Assembly: GCF_035917275.1 (NCBI RefSeq)
Contig: NZ_CP108508.1
Span: 2,976,001-3,040,000 of the forward strand
DNA from: Streptomyces sp. NBC_01237
Lineage (GTDB): Bacteria > Actinomycetota > Actinomycetes > Streptomycetales > Streptomycetaceae
Reading direction: 5' to 3'
DNA: 64,000 bases
A model generated the notes under the pieces. It saw nothing but the letters and a program-made list of their open reading frames with translations. It was not told where the DNA came from and made no database searches. Positions 53,381 to 62,778 of the stretch are shown in pieces. A program made the translations under genes and the position numbers. Numbering within the stretch: position 1 is the stretch's first letter; each line of letters opens with the position of its first letter.

Positions 53381-55063
53381 CTACAGGTGCGTCGGCTCGA
53401 ACATCCTCAGCAGGGCCGGAAGCACGACGACCGACGGGCCGGGGGCGGCCAGGGCCTTCGCCAGGTCCGCGGCCAGTGATTCCGGTGTCGTACGGACGGC
53501 GGGGACGCCGAAGGACTCGGCCAGCGCGACGAAGTCCGGCCGGGCCAGTTCCGTCGCCGTGGCCTCGCCGAAGGCCCCCGTCATGTACTCGCGCAGGATG
53601 CCGTAGCCGCCGTCGTCGACGATCAGCCAGGTGACGGGCAGGCCGTACTGGCGGGCGGTGGCGAGTTCGGCGATCGAGTACATCGCACCGCCGTCGCCGG
53701 AGACCGCGAGCACCGGCCGCGTGGGGTCGGCCGCCGCCGCGCCGATGGCCGCCGGGAAGCCGTAGCCGAGGCCGCCCGCGCCCTGGGCCGAGTGCATGGT
53801 GTTCGGGTGGCGGGCGTCGAAGGCGGACCAGGCCCAGTAGGCCAGGATCGTCATGTCCCAGAAGCTGGGCGCGGTGTCGGGCAGCGCCTCGCGGACCGAG
53901 GCGAGGACCTGCTGCTCCAGGGTGAGGTCCTGGCCGGCGATCCGGTCCCGGACCTTCTCCAGCACCGCACGGACCCGTTCGGGCGCGGTGGCGTCCGCAC
54001 GGGCGTCGACCGCCTCCAGGAGGTCGGCGAGCGCCTCGCGGGCGTCGGAGTGGATGCCGAGCGCGGGATGGTTGGACTCCAGCTTCCCGGCGTCGGCCTC
54101 GATCTGGATGATCCGGCCGCGCGGGGCGAACGTGTGGTAGTTCGAGGAGAGTTCGCCGAGGCCCGAGCCGACGACGAGCAGCACATCGGCGGACTCCAGG
54201 AAGTCCGTGGTGTGCCGGTCCTCCAGCCAGGACCGGAGCGAGAGCGGGTGCTCCCACGGGAACGCGCCCTTGCCGCCGAACGTGGTGACGACCGGGGCGT
54301 TGATCCGCTCCGCGAGCGCGCGCAGCTTGCCGGTCGCGTCGGAACGTACGACTCCGCCGCCCGCGATGATCGCCGGGCGCTCGGCGTTCGACAGCAGGTG
54401 GGCGGCGGCCACGGTCAGTTCAGGGCGCGGGTACAGCTCGCGCGGGGTGGCGTCCATCGCGCTGACGACCGGCAGCACGGTCTCGGCCAGCAGCACGTCC
54501 TGCGGGATCTCCACCCAGACCGGGCCGTGCGGGGCGGTCAGCGCGGACTCCCAGGCGGCGGCGATCGCGGACGGGATCTGCGACGCCGTACGCACGGTGT
54601 GCACGGACTTCACGATGTCGCGGAACGACGCCCGCTGATCGCGGAGTTCGTGCAGATAGCCGTGCCGGCCCCCGCCCAGACCCGCCGTCGGGACCTGGCT
54701 GGAGATCGCGAGCACCGGGGCGGACGCGGCGGCCGCCTCCTGGAGCGCGGCGAGGGAGGTGAGCGCGCCGGGGCCGGTGGAGAGCAGCAGGGGCGCCACT
54801 TCCCCGGTGATCCGGCCGTAGGCGTCGGCGGCGAAGCCCGCGTTGTTCTCGACGCGCAGGCCGACGTACGAGAGGGAGGAGCGGCGCAGCGCGTCGAACA
54901 TGCCGAGCGCGTGCTGGCCGGGCAGCCCGAAGACGGTGGTCGCACCGAGGCCCTGGAGGGACTCGACGACCAGGTCGCCCCCGTTGCGTCCCGGCGGGGG
55001 GTTCAGAGCGGCCTCGGCCTGGGCGGGCGTGAGCCGGGGCCGGTCGTCGTGGTCGTGGCTCAC
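53381..55063 (-). CDS. Thiamine-diphosphate enzyme (acetolactate-synthase/2-keto acid decarboxylase type)
   Basis: 560 residues. The Pyr domain has the activating Glu in [17 protein letters not shown] and STGPGALTS; the central domain has [11 protein letters not shown]; the PP domain has [15 protein letters not shown] ending in the expected NN/DD-type [10 protein letters not shown]. True acetolactate synthases are less likely because the gene sits with an agmatinase gene rather than ilvN. The pairing fits AruI-like 2-ketoarginine decarboxylase followed by guanidinobutyrase, but this is inferred. The GTG start overlaps the agmatinase stop (55060-55063). Confidence 0.85.
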   Translation of the reverse strand: MSHDHDDRPRLTPAQAEAALNPPPGRNGGDLVVESLQGLGATTVFGLPGQHALGMFDALRRSSLSYVGLRVENNAGFAADAYGRITGEVAPLLLSTGPGALTSLAALQEAAAASAPVLAISSQVPTAGLGGGRHGYLHELRDQRASFRDIVKSVHTVRTASQIPSAIAAAWESALTAPHGPVWVEIPQDVLLAETVLPVVSAMDATPRELYPRPELTVAAAHLLSNAERPAIIAGGGVVRSDATGKLRALAERINAPVVTTFGGKGAFPWEHPLSLRSWLEDRHTTDFLESADVLLVVGSGLGELSSNYHTFAPRGRIIQIEADAGKLESNHPALGIHSDAREALADLLEAVDARADATAPERVRAVLEKVRDRIAGQDLTLEQQVLASVREALPDTAPSFWDMTILAYWAWSAFDARHPNTMHSAQGAGGLGYGFPAAIGAAAADPTRPVLAVSGDGGAMYSIAELATARQYGLPVTWLIVDDGGYGILREYMTGAFGEATATELARPDFVALAESFGVPAVRTTPESLAADLAKALAAPGPSVVVLPALLRMFEPTHL

Positions 55064-56046
55064 TTGGCTTCGGCCCCGTCCGCCGTCCTGGCCGCCGCGA
55101 TCTGGCGGGACATGATCGTGGTCAGCTCGTACGCCGTGTGGGAGGCGGCGACGGAGGTGATCTCGGCGTGGTCGTACGCGGGCGCGACCTCGACCAGGTC
55201 GGCGGAGACCAGGTGGCAGGAGGCGAGGCCGCGCAGGATCTCCAGCAGCTCGCGGGAGGTGAGGCCACCGGCCTCGGGGGTTCCGGTGCCGGGGGCGTGC
55301 GCCGGGTCCAGGACGTCGATGTCGATGGAGATGTACAGCGGCCGGTCCCCGATCCGCTGCCGGAGCTGGTCGGCGATCTCGTCGACGCCGCGCCGCATGA
55401 CGTCGGCGGAGGTGACGATGCCGAAGCCCATCTTCTCGTCGTCGGTCAGGTCCTGCTTGCCGTACAGCGGTCCGCGGGTGCCGACGTGGGAGAGGGCCGA
55501 GGTGTCGAGGATGCCCTCCTCGACGGCCCGCCGGAACGGGGTGCCATGGGTGTACTCGGCGCCGAAGTAGGTGTCCCAGGTGTCCAGGTGGGCGTCGAAG
55601 TGGAGCAGCGCGACGGGGCCGTGCTTCTTGGCGACGGACCGCAGGAGGGGCAGCGCGATGGTGTGGTCGCCGCCGAGCGTCATGAGCCGGGCCCCGGTGC
55701 CGAGCAGATCGTCGGCGGCGGCCTCGACCGTCTCGACGGCCTCGTTGATGTTGAACGGGTTGGCGGCGATGTCACCGGCGTCGGCGACCTGCGCGAGGGC
55801 GAACGGCGAGGCGTCCTGCGCCGGGTTGTACGGACGCAGGAGCCGGGACGCCTCACGGATCGCGTTGCCGCCGAAGCGGGCGCCGGGCCGGTAGGAGACC
55901 CCGCTGTCGAAGGGCACGCCGACGACGGCGACATCGGCGGTGCCGACCTCGTCGAGCCGGGGCAGCCGGGCGAACGTCGCGGGCCCGGCGTACCGCGGGA
56001 CGCGGGAGGAGTCGACGGGGCCGCGCGGCGATTCGTTGCTGCTCAT
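55060..56046 (-). CDS. Agmatinase-family ureohydrolase
   Basis: 328 residues, Mn-dependent arginase/agmatinase fold. Metal-ligand motifs are intact: [21 protein letters not shown], and [19 protein letters not shown]. It removes urea from a guanidino compound such as agmatine, 4-guanidinobutyrate or 3-guanidinopropionate; neighbours (TPP decarboxylase-like gene, symporter, PucR) favour guanidinobutyrate or a relative. Start ATG 56046. Confidence 0.9.
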   Translation of the reverse strand: MSSNESPRGPVDSSRVPRYAGPATFARLPRLDEVGTADVAVVGVPFDSGVSYRPGARFGGNAIREASRLLRPYNPAQDASPFALAQVADAGDIAANPFNINEAVETVEAAADDLLGTGARLMTLGGDHTIALPLLRSVAKKHGPVALLHFDAHLDTWDTYFGAEYTHGTPFRRAVEEGILDTSALSHVGTRGPLYGKQDLTDDEKMGFGIVTSADVMRRGVDEIADQLRQRIGDRPLYISIDIDVLDPAHAPGTGTPEAGGLTSRELLEILRGLASCHLVSADLVEVAPAYDHAEITSVAASHTAYELTTIMSRQIAAARTADGAEAK

Positions 56047-56160
56047 GGGTGGAGTGCCTTTCCTTCGGGGGGTGCGCGCTTTGTGGGCGTTAGTACGTTA
56101 TTCAGTGTGCGGGGTGCGGAGGGTGCCGGGGGGCCGGGGTCGTCCGGCAGCCGCGTCCTG

Positions 56161-56420
56161 TCCTCAATCGCCGGACGGGCTGGATCATGACGCCCCCGAC
56201 GCCACAGAGGCAACGCCCCCCACCGAACCGGTTCCGTCCTCAAACGCCGGACGGGCTGGAATATTCAGGGCAGATCAAGCGCAGGGGCAAATCAAGCCCG
56301 GGGGGGGCAGATCAAGCCCGTCCGGCGATTGAGGACGTCTTTGGAGCCTGTCCGGCGATTGAGGACATCGTTTGAGCCCGTCCGGCGATTGAGGACGCTC
56401 GTCGAGCCCGTCCGGCGCTC
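56161..56420. repeat. Clustered intergenic repeats in both orientations
   Basis: A 20-22 bp unit GCCCGTCCGGCGATTGAGGA occurs at about 56317-56336, 56347-56366 (one change) and 56377-56396, and partially at 56407, spaced about 30 bp apart. Its reverse complement occurs at 56161-56181 and, with one change, at 56237-56257. The opposite copies can pair into long stems. It fills the 385-bp gap between the agmatinase and symporter genes, where no gene is seen. This kind of repeat is common between Streptomyces genes. Confidence 0.85.
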
Positions 56421-56431
56421 GGGGCCAGGTC

Positions 56432-57928
56432 CTACGTGGTGGCCGGTTCGCGCGCCGGGGCGTCCGGCTCAGCGATCCCCCGCCCCGCCACCCGCTCCCG
56501 CCACGCACTCAGCACCGCCGGATCCGTAGGCTTCGTCGCCAGCGAGACGATCACGTACACCGCGAGCGAGGCCGACAACCCGTAGAAGACCGGCTCGTTC
56601 GCGAGGATTCCGTATCCCGCCATCAGCCCGATCACCGCGACACCGCCCACCGACACCGCCGCCAGCGCCCCGGCCGCCGTACCGCGACGCCACAGCAGGC
56701 CGCCCAGGATCGGTACCAGCAGCCCGCCGACCAGCAGGTTGTACGCGACGGTCAGGGCCTCGACGACGTTGTTCAGCGCGATGGCGATGAGGATGACGGC
56801 GATGCCCATGATCAGGACGAACACCCGGTTGCCCCGGACCTCGTCCCGCTCCTCGGCATCTCCGCCCCCGCTTCCACTTCCACTTCCGCTTCCGGCCACC
56901 GCTCCCCGCAGCCGCGACCAGATGTCGTTGTTGGCGACGGTGGCGCAGGCGATCAGCGCACCGGAGGACGTCGACATCACGGCGGCGAGTGCCGCGGCGA
57001 GCACCAGCCCGCGCACCCCCACCGGCAGCTCGTCCTTGACGATGGTCGCGAACGCGGCGTCCGCGCTCGGCAGCTTCGGGTACATCACCTTGGCCGCGGT
57101 GCCGATGACGGCTCCGGCTATCGCGTAGACCAGACAGTACGTACCGGCGACCGTCCCGCCCCAGCGCGCCGTCCGGTCGCTGCGCGCGGTGAACACCCGC
57201 TGCCAGATGTCCTGGCCGATCAGCATGCCGAAGGTGTAGATCAGCACATAGGTGAAGATCGTCTCGCCGCCGATGCCCAGCGGGTCGAAGTACTCGGTGG
57301 GCAGCTGTGCCTTCATCTCGCTGAAGCCACCGGCCTTGACGACCGCGATGGGCAGCAGGAGCAGCAGCACCCCGATGGTCTTCACGACGAACTGCACCAT
57401 GTCCGTGAGCGTGATCGACCACATACCGCCGAGCGTCGAGTACGCGACGACGATGGCACCGCCCAGGACGATCGCGACGGTCCGGTTCATGTCGAAGAGG
57501 ACGTCGAAGATGGTGGCGTACGCGATGGTCGAGGTGACGGCGAGCATCAGCGTGTAGGCCCACATGACGATGCCCGAGATCAGGCCGGCCCGGCCGCCGT
57601 AGCGCAGGTCGAGCATCTCGGAGACGGTGTAGACCTTCAGCCGGGCGATCCGCGCGGAGAAGAAGACGGACAGCGCGAGCAGGCCGAGGCCGATGGTGAA
57701 GACCATCCAGGCGCCGGAGAGCCCGTACTGGTAGCCGAGACCGACGCCCCCGATGGTGGAGGCGCCGCCGAGGACGATGGCGGCCATGGTGCCGGAGTAC
57801 ATCCAGGGGCCGAGGCGGCGGCCCGCGACCAGGAACTCGCTCTTGGACTTGGCGCGGCGCATGCCCCACCAGCCCATGGCGAGCATGCCGGCCAGGTAGA
57901 CGACGATCACGGCGTAGTCGACAGCCAT
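56432..57928 (-). CDS. Sodium:solute symporter (SSS family)
   Basis: 498 residues with about 13 TM helices. The SSS hallmark runs from GWWGMRRAKSKSEFLVAGRRLG to the TM segment IVLGGASTIGGVGLGYQYGLSGAW (given in part). A soluble loop at about residues 340-365 is a GSGSGSGSGGG run encoded by a 6-bp repeat. It probably imports the guanidino or nitrogen compound used by the neighbouring enzymes. ATG 57928 follows GGAGGG. Divergent from the PucR regulator. Confidence 0.9.
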   Translation of the reverse strand: MAVDYAVIVVYLAGMLAMGWWGMRRAKSKSEFLVAGRRLGPWMYSGTMAAIVLGGASTIGGVGLGYQYGLSGAWMVFTIGLGLLALSVFFSARIARLKVYTVSEMLDLRYGGRAGLISGIVMWAYTLMLAVTSTIAYATIFDVLFDMNRTVAIVLGGAIVVAYSTLGGMWSITLTDMVQFVVKTIGVLLLLLPIAVVKAGGFSEMKAQLPTEYFDPLGIGGETIFTYVLIYTFGMLIGQDIWQRVFTARSDRTARWGGTVAGTYCLVYAIAGAVIGTAAKVMYPKLPSADAAFATIVKDELPVGVRGLVLAAALAAVMSTSSGALIACATVANNDIWSRLRGAVAGSGSGSGSGGGDAEERDEVRGNRVFVLIMGIAVILIAIALNNVVEALTVAYNLLVGGLLVPILGGLLWRRGTAAGALAAVSVGGVAVIGLMAGYGILANEPVFYGLSASLAVYVIVSLATKPTDPAVLSAWRERVAGRGIAEPDAPAREPATT

Positions 57929-58041
57929 GGGCTTCCCTCCGTCTCGTTCAGCGGGTTCGGGTTCGTGCGTGGTGAAGACGGTAGGTGGCCGGGAAGCGGC
58001 GCTGAAGTGTACGTTTCATCCATTCTTGACGCGCTGACTGG

Positions 58042-58054
58042 ATGGACCGTCCAT
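58042..58054. promoter_or_regulatory. Palindrome at the pucR start codon
   Basis: ATGGACCGTCCAT is a perfect inverted repeat around one C, with its last bases in the pucR ATG (58053). Outside it, CATCCA/TGGATG form a wider inverted repeat (58018-58044). Sits in the 124-bp region between the divergent symporter and pucR genes and would suit autoregulation. Confidence 0.5.
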
Positions 58055-59555
58055 GCCGGATTTCCCCGCCGGGCCGCCCACCCCGCCCATCCCCCTGACG
58101 GAGCTGCTCGCCAGGGAGGAGCTGGGGCTGCGCCGGATCGCGGGCCCGGACCACGCGGACCTGCTGTGGGTGCACACCTCGGAGATGGCCGACCCGTACC
58201 CGTATCTGCTCGGCGGTGAGCTGCTGCTGAGTGCCGGGGTGCTGCTCACGGACCCGGAGCGCTATGTCGCCCGGCTGGTGGAGGCGGGGGCCGCGGCGCT
58301 GGGCTTCGGGGTGCGGCCGGTGCACGAGACGGTGCCGCAGGCGTTGGTCGAGGCGTGCGACCGGCACGGTCTGCCGCTGCTGGAGGTGCCGCCGGACACC
58401 CCGTTCACCGCGATCGCGCGGGCGGTGTGGCGCCTGATGGCCGAGGCGAGGCATCGCGAGCTGCGCCGGGTGACCCGCGCCCAGCAGGCGCTGGCGACGG
58501 CGGCGGCCCGCCCCGACCCGGTGCCCGCGGTGCTGCATCAGCTGGCCGCCCAGCTCGCGGGCGGGGCCGCGCTGCTGACGGCGGAGGGCGAGGTCCTGCA
58601 CACGGCGGGCCGCCGCCCGGCCCCGGAGGTACGGGAGGCACTGGCGCGGCTGGCCGGGGTGGTCGCCCCGGCCGGACCGGCACCCCTCCCCTCCTCATCC
58701 CCGTCCGCATCCCCTCACCCTCCCGTCCCCCTCTCCCCGGCTCCCACCTCCGCGACGGACACGTGCGGCGACGCCCAGCTGTCGGCGTACGCGCTCGGGG
58801 GCGGTCAGGGGCTGGTCCTCACCCTCGCGTCCCGGCAGCGCGAGGCGGGCGACCGGACGGTGGCCGGCATCGCGGTCGTCCTGCTGTCCCTGCTGGCCGC
58901 CCCGCACCAGGGCGCCGACGCGGCGGGCCGTTCGGCGGCGCTCGTACGGATGCTGCTGGGCGCGAGCCCGCGGGACGTGACCCCGCTCCTGGGCGGCGAG
59001 GGCCCATGGACCGTGGTGCACGCCCGCCGCGGCGACGGCGCCACCGCCGACCCGCTCACCGCCGGAGCCCTGGGCGCGTCCCTCGGCTCGGCCCTGGTCG
59101 ACGCGGGGAAGGGCCGCGACGCGGTACGGGTCCTGCTCACCACCCCCGCCCCGCTCACCCCGCAACCGGGCTGGACCCTGGGCGCCTCCGACCCCGTACC
59201 CGTCACGGACCTCGACGCCGCCGACACCCGGGCGGCCCGCGCCCTGGGCCACGCCGAGGCGACCCGCACCCCCCTGAAGGTCCACTCCCCCGCCCCGGGC
59301 CTCGCCGCCCTGATCCCCCCGGACCGGGCCGCCGCCCACGCCCGCACCCTCCTCGCCCCGCTCACCCCGCCACTGGCCGACACCCTGCGCTGCTGGCTGT
59401 CCCTGCACGGCAGCTGGGACCGCACGGCGGTGGCCCTGTCCGTCCACCGCAACACCGTCCGCCAACGCATCGGGCGGTGCGCGGAGTTGCTGGCCATGGA
59501 CCTGGACGACATGGACGTACGCACGGAGTTGTGGTTCGCACTGCGGCGAACGTGA
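58053..59555 (+). CDS. PucR-family transcriptional regulator
   Basis: 500 residues. N-terminal PucR sensing domain (LTELLAREELGLRRIAGPDHADLLWVHTSE in part, then LLGGELLLSAGVLL). A Pro/Ser-rich linker lies at about 205-235. The C-terminal HTH_30 domain reads WDRTAVALSVHRNTVRQRIGRCAELL. PucR proteins control purine, polyamine or amide use; here the targets are probably the divergent symporter/ureohydrolase/TPP operon. Start ATG 58053 lies in a palindrome. Confidence 0.92.
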   Translation: MPDFPAGPPTPPIPLTELLAREELGLRRIAGPDHADLLWVHTSEMADPYPYLLGGELLLSAGVLLTDPERYVARLVEAGAAALGFGVRPVHETVPQALVEACDRHGLPLLEVPPDTPFTAIARAVWRLMAEARHRELRRVTRAQQALATAAARPDPVPAVLHQLAAQLAGGAALLTAEGEVLHTAGRRPAPEVREALARLAGVVAPAGPAPLPSSSPSASPHPPVPLSPAPTSATDTCGDAQLSAYALGGGQGLVLTLASRQREAGDRTVAGIAVVLLSLLAAPHQGADAAGRSAALVRMLLGASPRDVTPLLGGEGPWTVVHARRGDGATADPLTAGALGASLGSALVDAGKGRDAVRVLLTTPAPLTPQPGWTLGASDPVPVTDLDAADTRAARALGHAEATRTPLKVHSPAPGLAALIPPDRAAAHARTLLAPLTPPLADTLRCWLSLHGSWDRTAVALSVHRNTVRQRIGRCAELLAMDLDDMDVRTELWFALRRT

Positions 59556-59629
59556 GACCGGGGCGCGGGACAGCGAGGACGTACGGCGAACTCACTGGCT
59601 GCGGCAACCCTGACCGACCGACGAACCCG

Positions 59630-60574
59630 TCAGTAGCGCATAGCGGTGAAATCGATGGGCCTGGGCCGGAGCGTCTGGACTCGGGCCGTCAGCTGCTTCA
59701 TTCGCCTGGCCATCTCCCGGGCGGGGAGCCGCTTGCGGTCGCCGTGGCCCGGCAGGAGCCACTCGAAGTGCAGCCGGTCGGTGGTACGCGCCAAGGAAGC
59801 GCCCAGCTCCTCGATGGAGTACCAGGTGACGCTCTCGGCCACCTCCAGATCGGCCGTCGTACGCGACCAGTACAGGCTGTCTCCGCTGAAGCAGTACCGC
59901 TCGTCGGCGATGTAGAGCACGCTGCCCCGGGTGTGACCCGGGAGCGGGTGAGCTGTCACGCCCTCACCGATCTCGGCCGGATCCGTGCCGCGCAGGACAT
60001 GGTCGGCGTCGGGTGCGGCGTCGAGATCGTCCTCGTGAATCCACAGCCGGGCGCCGAAGCGGTCGGCGTAGCGGCGGCCGTGCGCGGCGTGGTCGCGATG
60101 GGTGAGCAGGACGTCGGTGACGGAACCCAGTTCCTCGTACCGCGCAGCCAGCGTGCCGCTCCAGCGGGGTGTATCGATCATCATCAGGGTGCCGGACGGC
60201 CGGCGCAGCAGGTAGGAGTTGGCTCCGGCCGTGCGAGTGGAGTTGTGCCCGCACAGGTGAACAGCGTCGTCCAGGGCCAGGGGGAAGGGATCCAGCGCAT
60301 CGTCGAGTCGACGGCCGGAGTGACGGATCGACCGGACGGGACAGGCGAACACGGCAGCGTGCAACTGCCGTGCCTCCGCCCCGTTCCGCGGCTGTCGGAT
60401 CATCTCGGAGCGGCCGGCGGTCTCGCGTATCAGTTCAGGGGCCAGCTGACGCGCGACATCGCAGTTCGTACAGCGGGTGTCGACATACCAGCCGCCGTCC
60501 CCCGCGCTCGGCTCTTCCGCTTCGGTGGCCGCACCCCGGTCTCCCGTTGATTCGGGTAACAGATCGTCGTTCAT
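59630..60574 (-). CDS. Ferredoxin-like domain fused to MBL-fold hydrolase
   Basis: 314 residues. The first 80 resemble a small ferredoxin: WYVDTRCTNCDVARQ and VFACPVRSIRHSG, with Cys residues for one Fe-S cluster. The rest is a metallo-beta-lactamase fold: HNSTRTAGANSYLL, metal motif THRDHAAHG (a degenerate H-x-D-H form of HxHxDH), HPLPGHTRGS, CFSGDSLYW and LLPGHGDRK. Possible redox-linked hydrolase; substrate unknown. ATG 60574 follows GGAG. Confidence 0.82.
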   Translation of the reverse strand: MNDDLLPESTGDRGAATEAEEPSAGDGGWYVDTRCTNCDVARQLAPELIRETAGRSEMIRQPRNGAEARQLHAAVFACPVRSIRHSGRRLDDALDPFPLALDDAVHLCGHNSTRTAGANSYLLRRPSGTLMMIDTPRWSGTLAARYEELGSVTDVLLTHRDHAAHGRRYADRFGARLWIHEDDLDAAPDADHVLRGTDPAEIGEGVTAHPLPGHTRGSVLYIADERYCFSGDSLYWSRTTADLEVAESVTWYSIEELGASLARTTDRLHFEWLLPGHGDRKRLPAREMARRMKQLTARVQTLRPRPIDFTAMRY

Positions 60575-60655
60575 GGTGGCTCCGTCCTGGATCGCGCAGG
60601 CTGTACGTCTCCTCAAGGGGTATCCCGCTCCGAAGGAAAAGAGGAAGAGGGACCG

Positions 60656-60976
60656 GTGCTTGTGCTTCCCAAAGGAGCCCGCTCTGTGGGCGAGCGCGGG
60701 AAATACCGAAAAGCCCCAAATTTTCACGAAACGCTCCCGGGACTGCTGGAGCTGTACGCGGACGCGACACGGGCGGTCGAAGGGGCCGTGAGGGCTCGGC
60801 CGGACCTGGACAGGAGCGTGCCCCTGCCCAGGACTCCCGGGTCCCCGCCGGAGACGGTCCGCCGGCCGGCGCGCCGGACTCCGCCGCACCCGATCAGGGA
60901 GACGGCCCAGCACGCCGGGCACGCGGACATCGGCCGGGAAGCGCTGGACGGGGCCGGCACCACCGCTCAACGGTGA
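60656..60976 (+). pseudogene. Decayed DinB/DUF664 gene (C-terminal part)
   Basis: The frame encodes LLELYADATRAVEGAVRARP, then a broken stretch PPETVRRPARRTPPHPIRE, then TAQHAGHADIGREALDG. The last block is the DUF664 signature (ET.RH.GHADI.RE.LDG), as in the intact gene at 14023-14559. The central helix is destroyed by several changes and the N-terminal half is missing. Together with flanking sequence it fills the 463-bp gap between the MBL and DUF5713 genes. Confidence 0.6.
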
Positions 60977-61037
60977 TCGCGTCGCAGTACCTCGTGGCGC
61001 GTCCGCCCCTGCGCGTCGTCCATGTGGTGCGCAGGTG

Positions 61038-61379
61038 TCACCATTCCCGGGCGGAGATCAGCTCTTCCCCGTCCGCGTCCTCGAAGCCGTACGCCATCGC
61101 GATGAACCAGAACGCCTCGCCTATCTCCTCGCGGGCGACCGTCTCGATGTCGCTGCCCGCCGCTTCGAACTCCGCCTCCAGGTCGTTGAACGCCTCGGTC
61201 GCCACCTCGGTCAGCGCGTACAGCGCCGTCAGGTCCGCGGGGTGTTCGGTCTCGATCCGCTCGCAGAGGTGCAGCAGGACCGCCTTGCCCTTGTCGAGCA
61301 CATGGTCCGGGTAGTAGTCGTCCTCGTACAGCGGGAGCAGGAATGTGTGCGCCGCCACCTGCTCGTTCGTGATCGCCAC
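61038..61379 (-). CDS. DUF5713 family protein
   Basis: 113 residues, acidic, helical. LPLYEDDYYPDHVLDKGKAVLLHLCERIE and REEIGEAFWFIAMAYGFEDADGE, each quoted here only as landmarks, identify the family. No function is known. A GTG start at 61379 with GGGGGG upstream. Confidence 0.8.
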   Translation of the reverse strand: MAITNEQVAAHTFLLPLYEDDYYPDHVLDKGKAVLLHLCERIETEHPADLTALYALTEVATEAFNDLEAEFEAAGSDIETVAREEIGEAFWFIAMAYGFEDADGEELISAREW

Positions 61380-61539
61380 GGCGATCCCCCCTTGCTCGCT
61401 CGAAGGCCCCAAGACCGAAGGCCCGAAGATCCGACGCCCCGATCCTGCACCACACCACTGACAACGCCGGGTCCGGGGTGCGTGCGTGCCGAGCATCACC
61501 CTGGACAGGCCCCGTGACTGCCGGGTAACTTCAATAGGT

Positions 61540-61559
61540 GGCTGAGCAAGCGCTTAGCC
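61540..61559 (+). promoter_or_regulatory. TetR-type operator upstream of acdH
   Basis: GGCTGAGCAAGCGCTTAGCC is a near-perfect palindrome (arms GGCTGAGC/GCTTAGCC, one mismatch) centred on AAGCGCTT. Such sites upstream of acyl-CoA dehydrogenase genes are bound by TetR-family regulators of fatty- and branched-acid catabolism. It lies 42 bp upstream of the start; no TetR gene is in the window. Confidence 0.65.
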
Positions 61560-61601
61560 ATGCTGACGAAGCCGAAGCTGACAGCCACCAAGGAGGCACC
61601 C

Positions 61602-62759
61602 GTGCGCCGTACGGTATTCAACGAGGACCACGAGGCGTTCCGGGAGACCATCCGCGCCTTCATCGCGGCCGAGGTCGTGCCCGTCTACGACGAGTGGTTC
61701 GCCGCCGGCCAGGTGCCGCGCGAGTTCTACCACAAGCTCGGTGAGCTGGGTGTCTTCGGTATCGAGGTCGACGAGGAGTACGGCGGCGCGGGCATCGACT
61801 CGCACAAGTACGAGGCCGTCATTTACGAGGAGACCGCCCGCGTGGGTGTCTCCTTCGGCGGCTCGGGCGTGCACACGCTGCTCGGCCTGCCCTACATCAA
61901 GATGCTCGCCACCGGCGAGCAGAAGAAGCGCTGGCTGCCGAAGTTCACCACCGGCGAGGAGATGTGGGCCCTCGCGATGACCGAGCCGGGCACCGGCTCC
62001 GACGTCGCGGGCATGAAGACCACCGCGAAGCTCTCCGAGGACGGCAAGCACTACGTCCTCAACGGCTCGAAGACCTTCATCACCGGTGGCGTGCACGCCG
62101 ACCGTGTGATCGTCTGCGCCCGCACCTCCGCCCCGCGCGAGGACGACCGCCGCTTCGGCATCTCCCTCTTCGCCGTCGACACCAAGTCCGCGGGCTACTC
62201 GATCGGCCGCAAGCTCGACAAGCTCGGCCTGCGCACGTCCGACACCGCCGAGCTGGCGTTCGTCGATGTCAAGGTTCCGGTCGAGGACCTGCTCGGCGAG
62301 GAGAACAAGGGCTTCGGCTACCTCGGCACCAACCTGGCCTCCGAGCGCTGGGGCATCGCCTTCGGCGCGTACGCGCAGGCCGCGGCTGCCGTCGGCTTCG
62401 CCAAGCAGTACGTGCAGGAGCGCACCGTCTTCGGCAAGACGGTCGCCTCGTTCCAGAACACCAAGTTCGAGCTCGCCGCCTGCCAGGCCGAGGTGGACGC
62501 GGCACAGGCCGTCGCCGACCGCGCGCTGGAGGCCCTGGACGCCGGAGAGCTGACGGCGGCCGAGGCCGCGTCCGCGAAGCTGTTCTGCACCGAGGTCGCG
62601 CACCGGGTGATCGACCGCTGCCTCCAGCTGCACGGCGGCTACGGCTTCATGAACGAGTACCCGATCGCCCGCCTGTACGCGGACAACCGGGTCAACCGCA
62701 TCTACGGCGGCACCAGCGAGGTCATGAAGTCGATCATCGCCAAGTCCATGGGTCTGTAA
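61602..62759 (+). CDS. acdH: Acyl-CoA dehydrogenase (AcdH-like)
   Basis: 385 residues, FAD enzyme. Signatures AMTEPGTGSDVAGMKT and the C-terminal QLHGGYGFMNEYPIARLYADN, then IYGGTSEVMKSIIAKSMGL, are classic. Size and sequence are close to Streptomyces AcdH, a broad branched/short-chain acyl-CoA dehydrogenase of valine, leucine and isoleucine breakdown. The GTG start at 61602 follows AGGAGG; an in-frame ATG at 61560 lies inside the operator and is less likely. The thioesterase gene follows after 19 bp. Confidence 0.9.
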   Translation: MRRTVFNEDHEAFRETIRAFIAAEVVPVYDEWFAAGQVPREFYHKLGELGVFGIEVDEEYGGAGIDSHKYEAVIYEETARVGVSFGGSGVHTLLGLPYIKMLATGEQKKRWLPKFTTGEEMWALAMTEPGTGSDVAGMKTTAKLSEDGKHYVLNGSKTFITGGVHADRVIVCARTSAPREDDRRFGISLFAVDTKSAGYSIGRKLDKLGLRTSDTAELAFVDVKVPVEDLLGEENKGFGYLGTNLASERWGIAFGAYAQAAAAVGFAKQYVQERTVFGKTVASFQNTKFELAACQAEVDAAQAVADRALEALDAGELTAAEAASAKLFCTEVAHRVIDRCLQLHGGYGFMNEYPIARLYADNRVNRIYGGTSEVMKSIIAKSMGL

Positions 62760-62778
62760 GAGCGGCTACGTTCCCTTC

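Noticed and set aside
53381-55063. Acetolactate synthase large subunit of branched-chain amino acid synthesis
   Set aside because: No small subunit gene follows, and the gene overlaps an agmatinase-family gene, which favours a catabolic TPP enzyme.
56315-56420. Regular repeats resembling a short CRISPR array
   Set aside because: Units are 20-22 bp with only 8-10 bp between them, some copies are inverted, and no cas gene is nearby. They are intergenic repeats.
38368-61559. The AAGCGCTT cores at 38368-38381 and 61540-61559 as sites of one regulator
   Set aside because: The flanking arms differ (LacI-like versus TetR-like with GGCT/AGCC arms) and the neighbouring genes are unrelated; the shared core is generic.
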